This document shows, piece by piece, positions 58,241 to 64,000 of a DNA stretch of 64,000 bases. This DNA comes from Thalassotalea mangrovi (lineage in GTDB: Bacteria; Pseudomonadota; Gammaproteobacteria; Enterobacterales; Alteromonadaceae). The notes under the pieces are model-generated. The model was not told where the DNA came from. It did no database searches and worked only from the letters and a program-made list of their open reading frames with translations. Location of the stretch: the NCBI RefSeq assembly GCF_005116735.1, contig NZ_SWDB01000022.1, forward strand, positions 1 through 64,000, in the 5' to 3' direction. The position numbers were made by a program, and so were the translations under genes. The first letter of the stretch is position 1; each line of letters begins with the position of its first letter.

Positions 58241-58972
58241 TTAGTTGAAGGGCTGGTTTAATAATTCCAATTTGCCATTCTCAGCTTTTAACCAGGCTCC
58301 TTGCTCGTACCAGTCACCGAGCACGATGCGCTTGGCTGGCATACCGTCAATGTTAAATTGATGAATTGCCGGGCGATGAGTGTGGCCATGGATAAGCAAA
58401 TCGCAGTTTGCAGCGCGTAATTCCTTTTCAACCTCGGCCTGGGTCACATCCATTATTTCCTGCGGCTTCTGAGCCGTGGACATCGCACTTTTGGCCCGAT
58501 AACGTTGGGCAATATGACGACGTAGGCGCAAAGGCAGGTTGGTCATAAATACTTGCCACCACCAGGTTCGTGACTTGGCCCGGAATTTTTGATAATCCAC
58601 ATCGCGGGTACAGAGAGTATCGCCATGCATGATTAAGGCCCGCTGACCGTCAATGTCGATGAGCTGTGTATCCGGCAGCAGTGTCATGCCGCACCGTTCA
58701 GCGTAGCGTTTGCCAACGAGGAAATCCCGGTTACCCTGAATAAAATAAACGTCGGTGCCTTTGCTTGTGAGTGCTCGTAAAGCCTCAGCGACCGCTTCAG
58801 ACAGAGGGGTAACATCATCGTCACCTATCCAGTACTCAAACAAATCACCAAGGATATACAACTGTTTCGCCGATGGTGCGGTATTTTTCAAGAAGTCGAA
58901 AAAACAGGCTGATATATCAGCCCGTTCTTCGCTTAAATGCAGATCTGCGATGAAATAAATGGGGTTGGACAA
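58241..58972 (-). CDS. lpxH: UDP-2,3-diacylglucosamine pyrophosphatase LpxH
   Basis: Cleaves UDP-2,3-diacylglucosamine to lipid X in lipid A synthesis, on the inner face of the membrane. 243 residues. Metallophosphoesterase motifs: FIADLHLSEER, ILGDLFEYWIGDD, IQGNRDFLVG, MHGDTLC and IHGHTHRPAIH. It starts 2 bp after the ppiB stop, so the two genes form an operon on the minus strand, the same order as in enterobacteria. Confidence 0.96.
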   Translation of the reverse strand: MSNPIYFIADLHLSEERADISACFFDFLKNTAPSAKQLYILGDLFEYWIGDDDVTPLSEAVAEALRALTSKGTDVYFIQGNRDFLVGKRYAERCGMTLLPDTQLIDIDGQRALIMHGDTLCTRDVDYQKFRAKSRTWWWQVFMTNLPLRLRRHIAQRYRAKSAMSTAQKPQEIMDVTQAEVEKELRAANCDLLIHGHTHRPAIHQFNIDGMPAKRIVLGDWYEQGAWLKAENGKLELLNQPFN

Positions 58973-58974
58973 GA

Positions 58975-59466
58975 TTAAGCGACTTCCACCGACTCAATGA
59001 TAATTTCATCTTTTGGTACATCGTCATGAAAACCGAATCGGCCGGTTTCAACCAAAGTCATCTTATCCACGACTTCCATGCCTTCAACAACTTTGCCGAA
59101 TACGCAATAGCCCCAGCCCTGTACGGTTTCGTTTTTAAAATCGAGAAAACCATTGTCCACTAGGTTAATAAAAAACTGTGCAGATGCAGAATGAGGATCC
59201 TGGGTACGAGCCATGGCAAGGGTTCCCCGAGTATTACTCAGGCCATTATTGGCTTCATTTTCGATAGCAGCACGAGTGGTTTTCTCAGCCATACCGGATT
59301 CAAAGCCACCGCCCTGAGCCATAAAGCCTTTAATGACGCGATGGAAAATGGTGCCGTTATAAAAGCCGTCCTGACAATATTGTTTGAAGTTTTCTGCCGT
59401 CTTTGGGGCATTATCGAAATCTAATTCGATTTTAATATCGCCTAAATTGGTTTTAAATGTGATCAT
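58975..59466 (-). CDS. ppiB: Cyclophilin-type peptidyl-prolyl cis-trans isomerase PpiB
   Basis: Cytoplasmic prolyl isomerase assisting protein folding. 163 residues, the usual single-domain size, without signal peptide. Motifs: [18 protein letters not shown] (catalytic Arg), [20 protein letters not shown] and [13 protein letters not shown]. Transcribed away from cysS with 229 bp between the starts and followed at 2 bp by lpxH. This ppiB-lpxH / cysS divergence is conserved in gammaproteobacteria. Confidence 0.96.
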   Translation of the reverse strand: MITFKTNLGDIKIELDFDNAPKTAENFKQYCQDGFYNGTIFHRVIKGFMAQGGGFESGMAEKTTRAAIENEANNGLSNTRGTLAMARTQDPHSASAQFFINLVDNGFLDFKNETVQGWGYCVFGKVVEGMEVVDKMTLVETGRFGFHDDVPKDEIIIESVEVA

Positions 59467-59695
59467 AATTGGTTCCTAATGTGGGAAACATGCACAAGGC
59501 AATGGTAATTCAGTGAATGCTGAATTGTACTCAGCCTTTGCAGGAAGTACAAGAACGGGCAATCTGACCGGTTGTGGTAATACCTGTTAGCTGATTAATT
59601 TTCAGGGGTATTTTCCGGTCTTTAGTTATGGCGGGGCTTAATGTACAATTGCCGCCATATTTTCCCCTTTATTTATAGTGAATCGAGAACGTTAA

Positions 59696-61078
59696 ATGTT
59701 ACACGTATACAATACCCTTAGTCGTAAAAAGGAAGAGTTTAAACCCATAACACCAGGCAAGGTGGGTATGTATGTATGCGGTATTACTATTTATGATCAT
59801 TGTCATATTGGTCACGCCCGCACTTATGTTGCCTTTGACGTAATTGCCCGTTATCTGCGTCACCTCGGATATGACCTGACCCATGTGCGTAATATCACCG
59901 ATGTTGACGACAAAATTATCAAGCGTGCAGCTGAGAACAATGAAAGCTGTGACAGCCTGACCAAGCGCATGACGGCGGATATGTATGCAGATCTTGATGC
60001 CCTAAATGTTGAACGTCCGGATATTGCCCCAACGGTTACAACCCATATGCTAGAGATTATTGACCTGGTGGAACGTCTGATCGAGCGCAAACACGCTTAT
60101 GTTGCCAGTAATGGCGATGTGATGTTTGATGTACAGTCTTATCCGGATTATGGCAAACTCAGCATGCAAAATCTGGATATGTTGCAAGCCGGTTCACGTG
60201 TTGATGTGGATGAAGCAAAACATAACCCCCTGGACTTTGTACTTTGGAAAATGGCAAAGCCAGGTGAACCTTCCTGGCAATCACCCTGGGGTGATGGCAG
60301 ACCTGGCTGGCATATTGAATGTTCAGCAATGAACTCCAAGCACCTTGGGCAGCATTTTGACATTCATGGCGGCGGCAGTGATTTGCAGTTCCCGCATCAT
60401 GAGAATGAAATTGCCCAGTCTTGCTGTGCGTTTGATACTCCTTATGTGAATTACTGGTTACATGGTGGCATGGTGCAGGTAAACAAAGAAAAGATGTCGA
60501 AATCGTTAGGCAACTTTTTTACCTTGCGCAGTGTGCTTGAGCAATACGACGCGGAAACCGTTCGTTATTTTCTCATCTCTAGCCATTATCGCAGCCAGTT
60601 AAATTATTCACAGGAAAACCTGGCTCAGGCCCGTGCTAGCCTCGAGCGTATCTACACGGCACTGCGTTCGGTTACACCAATCGAGGTTCCTTTGGCTGGC
60701 AACGATTATGTTGTGCGTTTTGAAACAGCGATGAATGATGACTTTAATACGCCGGAAGCCTTGCCTGTGTTGTTCGAACTGGCTAAAGAGGTGAATCGCT
60801 TAAAGGCTGAGGATGGCCAGAAAGCTGGAGAGTTGGCCTATATTCTGATTCAGCTAGGCGCCATTATTGGTATCGCCCAATCTGAGCCTGAGGCGTTTTT
60901 GCAAGGTTCAGGAGCTGGTGATGATGAAAGTGAGTTGATTGAGCAGTTGATTGCCCAACGTAACCAGGCTCGTGCAGATAAAGACTGGGCGAAAGCCGAT
61001 GAAGCGCGAGACAAGCTTAAAGAAATGAACGTGATTTTAGAGGATAGCGCAGGCAAAACCACCTGGCGCCGAGGCTAA
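59696..61078 (+). CDS. cysS: Cysteinyl-tRNA synthetase
   Basis: Charges tRNA-Cys with cysteine. 460 residues, class I synthetase. Motifs: [20 protein letters not shown] (HIGH and the first zinc Cys), WHIECSAM and [19 protein letters not shown] (further zinc ligands), and KMSKSLGNF (KMSKS). The C-terminal helical region ends [19 protein letters not shown]. The stop codon is also the first base triplet of an intergenic repeat element, so the insertion left the gene intact. Confidence 0.97.
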   Translation: MLHVYNTLSRKKEEFKPITPGKVGMYVCGITIYDHCHIGHARTYVAFDVIARYLRHLGYDLTHVRNITDVDDKIIKRAAENNESCDSLTKRMTADMYADLDALNVERPDIAPTVTTHMLEIIDLVERLIERKHAYVASNGDVMFDVQSYPDYGKLSMQNLDMLQAGSRVDVDEAKHNPLDFVLWKMAKPGEPSWQSPWGDGRPGWHIECSAMNSKHLGQHFDIHGGGSDLQFPHHENEIAQSCCAFDTPYVNYWLHGGMVQVNKEKMSKSLGNFFTLRSVLEQYDAETVRYFLISSHYRSQLNYSQENLAQARASLERIYTALRSVTPIEVPLAGNDYVVRFETAMNDDFNTPEALPVLFELAKEVNRLKAEDGQKAGELAYILIQLGAIIGIAQSEPEAFLQGSGAGDDESELIEQLIAQRNQARADKDWAKADEARDKLKEMNVILEDSAGKTTWRRG

Positions 61079-61342
61079 TACCAATCCACAGTAATTTCCG
61101 ATCACTCAGCAAATTTTCGGAAGGGTAAAATTCAAAAATTAGTTCAGCAAATATTATTAGTATAAAATCGAGTTAATTGAATAGGTCGTTTATTCAAATT
61201 TGCCCATGCGGGAATGCCTGCGAGGCAATTCTACTGCGTAATCGCTATTTGAAATGGAATACCATTCCTAAATATCGACGCCTTGTAGAATTCCCTCGGC
61301 TGACATTCTGACTAGATCACATATTAAGTGCATTGGTATAAA
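61076..61342. repeat. Intergenic element with ATTGGTATAA-type ends (second family)
   Basis: Ends TAATACCAAT (61076-61085) and ATTGGTATAA (61332-61341) are inverted copies and match those of the 34149 and 44970 elements. The interior differs: it is a long imperfect palindrome with 13-bp arms at 61222-61234 and 61285-61297 (12 matches) around GGAATACCATTCC (61256-61268). No reading frame. Probably a non-autonomous MITE-like element inserted exactly at the cysS stop codon. Confidence 0.75.
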
Positions 61343-61368
61343 CTGAAATTTCACATGACCCTGAAAGT

Positions 61369-61410
61369 GACATAAAAAAAGCCGGTTATTAAACCGGCTT
61401 TTTTTATGTC
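61369..61410. terminator. Bidirectional terminator between cysS and folD
   Basis: Perfect 19-bp inverted repeat (arms 61369-61387 and 61392-61410, core AGCCGGTT/AACCGGCT) with a 4-base loop and flanking A and T tracts. It can end both cysS and the convergent folD transcript. Confidence 0.93.
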
Positions 61411-61423
61411 GATACCAACCCTG

Positions 61424-62278
61424 TTAATCGTTGTATTCTTCGCAGGCAATCAAGGTATTTTCAATCAGGCTGGCAACCGTCATTGGGCCAACGCCGCCAG
61501 GCACTGGGGTAATAAATGCGGCTTTATCTTTTGCCACATCAAACTCAACGTCGCCAACCAGTTTACCATTGGCCAGACGATTGATGCCTACATCGATAAC
61601 GATAGCTCCTTCTTTTATCCAGTTACCTGGAATAAATTCAGGCTTGCCGACGGCAACAACCACTAAATCGGCTTCCTTCACTTTTTGTTCCAGATCCCGG
61701 GTAAAACGGTGAGTCGTAGTTGTGGTACAGCCGGCCAGTAATAACTCCAGGGTCATCGGCCTGCCGACGATATTTGAAGCACCAATAATCAGGGCATTGA
61801 GACCGTGGGTTTTAATCCCCGTTGATTCAATCAAGGTCATAATACCTTTAGGCGTACAAGGTCTTAAGCCGGGTTGGCGCAGAGCCAGTTTTCCAACATT
61901 GAATGGATGAAACCCATCGACATCCTTGTTTGGATCGATGCGCTCAATAATTAAATTGGCATCCAGACCTTCAGGTAAAGGCAACTGAACCAGAATACCG
62001 TCAATCTGCGGATCCTGATTAAGCTGGTCAATTACGTCTAAAAGTTCTTGCTGCGTCGTTGTTGCGGGCAAGTCAAAGGACTTAGATACAAAACCGACTT
62101 CTTCACAGGCACGGCGTTTGGAACCAACATAGACTTCAGATGCCGGATCATTACCGACCAGCACAACAGCCAGTCCCGGAGCCCGTTGATTATTATTAAT
62201 GCGTTGTTCGACACGACTTTTCACATTCTGACGAATCTGAGCCGCGATTTGTTTTCCATCGATTAGGGTCGCTGACAT
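61424..62278 (-). CDS. folD: Bifunctional methylenetetrahydrofolate dehydrogenase/cyclohydrolase FolD
   Basis: Interconverts methylene-, methenyl- and formyl-tetrahydrofolate using NADP. 284 residues. Active-site [14 protein letters not shown] (with the catalytic Lys), [13 protein letters not shown], the dinucleotide motif [17 protein letters not shown] and the C-terminal [17 protein letters not shown] are all typical. Single gene on the minus strand, convergent with cysS. A tandem repeat lies in its upstream region. Confidence 0.97.
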   Translation of the reverse strand: MSATLIDGKQIAAQIRQNVKSRVEQRINNNQRAPGLAVVLVGNDPASEVYVGSKRRACEEVGFVSKSFDLPATTTQQELLDVIDQLNQDPQIDGILVQLPLPEGLDANLIIERIDPNKDVDGFHPFNVGKLALRQPGLRPCTPKGIMTLIESTGIKTHGLNALIIGASNIVGRPMTLELLLAGCTTTTTHRFTRDLEQKVKEADLVVVAVGKPEFIPGNWIKEGAIVIDVGINRLANGKLVGDVEFDVAKDKAAFITPVPGGVGPMTVASLIENTLIACEEYND

Positions 62279-62351
62279 TGAAAAATTAACTCTGGTAATT
62301 GCGGTGAAAAAAACTACCGTTATTTTCCCATATATTGTTGCATAGTTATAT

Positions 62352-62416
62352 AGCCATGAAGCGCAAAACTTTAAATTGATATCCAGCCATGGAGAGCAAT
62401 ACCTTAAATTGATCCT
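62352..62416. repeat. Imperfect 33-bp tandem duplication upstream of folD
   Basis: Two units beginning AGCCATG (62352 and 62385) share AAATTGAT and nearby bases; a third start AGCC follows at 62417. The unit length is 33 then 32 bp. It may affect folD or the tRNA promoter region, or be neutral. Confidence 0.6.
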
Positions 62417-62533
62417 AGCCGTTCCATTCTCGTATACACTATAGAAAAAAGGGGCATAGTCGCGATTTCACGTAGCGATTGATGCCGGGTTGCTTTAAAA
62501 TTGAGCGAACAGTTATAAATTCTAAAAAAATAT

Positions 62534-62562
62534 TTGACGACCTTATCCTGCATAGGTAATAT
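62534..62562 (+). promoter_or_regulatory. Sigma-70 promoter of the tRNA cluster
   Basis: TTGACG (62534-62539) and TAATAT (62557-62562) with an ideal 17-base spacer, followed by a GC-containing discriminator (GCGCATCC), as in stringently controlled stable RNA promoters. The first tRNA begins 36 bp later. Confidence 0.88.
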
Positions 62563-62597
62563 GCGCATCCGTTGAGGCACGACAGTGTTTCATGTGT

Positions 62598-62674
62598 CGG
62601 TGATTAGCGCAGCTTGGTAGCGCACTTGGTTTGGGTCCAAGGGGTCGCAAGTTCGAATCTTGCATCACCGACCA
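62598..62674 (+). tRNA. tRNA-Pro (anticodon TGG), copy 1
   Basis: 77 bases with CCA encoded. Acceptor stem CGGTGAT/ATCACCG, anticodon stem CTTGG/CCAAG around loop TTTGGGT (anticodon TGG), T-loop GTTCGAATC. Identical in sequence to the copy at 62914-62990. Confidence 0.95.
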
Positions 62675-62747
62675 CTCTTTTCTTTTTAAGAAAATAATTT
62701 TAGCGTTTGAAATATTTAATCGCTAAAATAACCTGTAAGGTAGTTTT

Positions 62748-62824
<77 letters not shown>

Positions 62825-62831
62825 TACCGTG

Positions 62832-62907
62832 GTGGCTGTAGCTCAGTTGGTAGAGCCCCGGATTGTGATTCCGGTTGTCGTGGGTTCAAGTCCCATCAGC
62901 CACCCCA
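62832..62907 (+). tRNA. tRNA-His (anticodon GTG)
   Basis: 76 bases with CCA encoded. Acceptor GTGGCTG/CAGCCAC, anticodon loop TTGTGAT (GTG). The extra G at -1 needed by histidyl-tRNA synthetase is encoded at 62831 and faces C73 at 62904. Confidence 0.95.
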
Positions 62908-62913
62908 TCTTGT

Positions 62914-62990
62914 CGGTGATTAGCGCAGCTTGGTAGCGCACTTGGTTTGGGTCCAAGGGGTCGCAAGTTCGAATCTTGCATCACCGACCA
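62914..62990 (+). tRNA. tRNA-Pro (anticodon TGG), copy 2
   Basis: 77 bases, identical to copy 1 at 62598-62674, including the CCA. It starts six bases after tRNA-His and ends the cluster. Confidence 0.95.
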
Positions 62991-63123
62991 CTTTCTTTTT
63001 TCCTTCTTAACGTTTTCTTTATTCGTCATTTTTACCTAAAGCTGTTGGTTAACCCCTTTCGTCAGGTTTTGTTAATAGTTTGCAACGCCCCCAGAGCGTT
63101 TGTCCTCTATTGTCCAAAAGCTG

Positions 63124-63152
63124 TTTACTCTTCCTATCAGCCTCGTTATAAT
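63124..63152 (+). promoter_or_regulatory. Probable promoter of tig
   Basis: Perfect TATAAT (63147-63152) and a weak -35 TTTACT (63124-63129) spaced 17 bases. The tig ATG is 157 bp downstream, so a long leader is implied. Confidence 0.6.
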
Positions 63153-63308
63153 CCCGCGTCACATAATTTTAATCTTGCTGGTAATGGGTATTCCAGATAG
63201 CAGCATTAAGCATCTTTCAGGGATTTTTGATTCCCATTCAAGGTGATTTTCAAAGTCAGGAAAGATGAATGAAATGGCGTCGAAAACGTCAGAATTTGAG
63301 GTATGTAA

Positions 63309-64000
63309 ATGCAAGTTTCAGTTGAGACTACTCAAGGTTTAGAACGTAAATTATCAATTTCTGTTCCAGCCGAGACAGTAGATGTAGAAGTTAAGAATCG
63401 TTTGCGTCAAATCGCAAAAACTCAAAAGATTAACGGTTTCCGCCCAGGTAAAGTTCCACCATCAGTGATTCAGAAGCGTTACGGCCAGTCTGTACGCCAG
63501 GAAGTTGCTGGTGAATTAATGCAACGTCACTTTGTTGAAGCAATCGTTGCTGAAAAATTAAACCCGGCAGGTCGCCCGGCTTTCGTTGCCAAGAGCAATG
63601 AAGAAGGTAAAGAGCTGGAGTTTGAAGCAACGTTTGAGATCTACCCTGAAGTTGAACTTACTGGCCTTGACAAGATCAAAGTTGAGAAGCCACAGGTTGA
63701 AGTCACCGATGCCGATCTTGACGAGATGTTCGTAACTCTGCAAAACCAGCACAAAACCTGGAAAGAGAACAAGCGTAAGACTAAGAAAGGCGACAAGTTA
63801 ACGATCGACTTTAACGGTCGCGTTGACGGTGAAGAGTTTGAAGGCGGCAAGGCTGAAGGCTTTGAGCTGGAGTTAGGTTCAAACCGCATGATCCCTGGTT
63901 TTGAGAAAGAAATCACAGGTATGAAAGTTGGTGAAGAACAAACCATCAAGGTGACTTTCCCTGAAGATTACCACGCGGAAAACCTGAAAGGTAAAGAAGC
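63309..64000 (+). CDS. tig: Trigger factor (5' part, cut by window end)
   Basis: Ribosome-bound chaperone and prolyl isomerase. The visible 230 residues start [20 protein letters not shown] and include the ribosome-docking signature [18 protein letters not shown] and the FKBP-like PPIase region ([20 protein letters not shown]). GAGG lies eight bases before the ATG. The reading frame runs off the window; about half of the usual 430 residues is seen. Chaperone function fits the nearby folding genes. Confidence 0.96.
   Translation, partial: MQVSVETTQGLERKLSISVPAETVDVEVKNRLRQIAKTQKINGFRPGKVPPSVIQKRYGQSVRQEVAGELMQRHFVEAIVAEKLNPAGRPAFVAKSNEEGKELEFEATFEIYPEVELTGLDKIKVEKPQVEVTDADLDEMFVTLQNQHKTWKENKRKTKKGDKLTIDFNGRVDGEEFEGGKAEGFELELGSNRMIPGFEKEITGMKVGEEQTIKVTFPEDYHAENLKGKE

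Overview
The window looks like chromosomal DNA of a marine gammaproteobacterium of the Alteromonadales type. This rests on a complete sodium-pumping NADH:quinone reductase operon (nqrABCDEF) with its maturation genes apbE and nqrM, a sodium:alanine symporter, a voltage-gated cation channel, and gammaproteobacterial gene blocks such as mnmC/fabB/yfcL/epmC, pdxB-asd-fimV-truA-accD-folC-dedD-cvpA-purF and lpxH-ppiB/cysS/folD. The genus cannot be fixed from sequence reading alone. I see no prophage, insertion sequence with a transposase, CRISPR array, rRNA or plasmid gene.

Layout. 0-9 kb: fabV, then the Nqr operon, apbE and nqrM. 9-22 kb: accessory and envelope functions (DUF4136 lipoprotein, MaoC-like protein, DMT exporter, ion channel, Na+/alanine symporter, DEAD-box helicase with an unrecognised zinc-motif partner, a cysteine-rich secreted protein beside a membrane-bound CadC-like TPR regulator, a K+/H+ antiporter). 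21.7-31 kb: patatin lipase and nadK, facing the heat-shock cluster grpE - HD-GYP response regulator - dnaK - dnaJ, then an RNA methyltransferase, a Sel1 protein and SixA. 31-38.6 kb: an Lrp regulator, epmC, a second NAD-kinase-like gene, yfcL, a SYLF lipoprotein, mnmC and fabB. 38.6-52 kb: a beta-CASP nuclease and the pdxB to purF block. 52-59.5 kb: Yip1 protein, aldehyde dehydrogenase with a TetR regulator, miaE, a DUF885 lipoprotein, lpxH and ppiB. 59.7-64 kb: cysS, folD, a Pro-Arg-His-Pro tRNA cluster and the 5' part of tig, cut by the window end.

Themes. Sodium energetics (Nqr, alanine symporter, channel) and protein or RNA quality control (GrpE/DnaK/DnaJ, trigger factor, PpiB, MnmC, TruA, MiaE, EpmC) dominate. 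Fatty-acid synthesis appears three times (fabV, fabB with a FabR-like operator, accD). Matches to the heat-shock sigma-32 promoter consensus precede both grpE and dnaK.

The most unusual content is non-coding. A roughly 270-bp intergenic element with TACCAA...TTGGTATA ends occurs three times (one cut by the window start), and an element with similar ends but a different body follows cysS. Short arrays of 7-bp tandem repeats in two sequence families lie downstream of three genes. A perfect 23-bp inverted repeat carrying GGGGTCAGAG follows fimV. No wholly new multi-gene system is evident; the best candidates for new biology are these repeat families, the HD-GYP regulator placed between grpE and dnaK, the unknown protein paired with the helicase, and the cysteine-rich secreted protein next to the CadC-like regulator.
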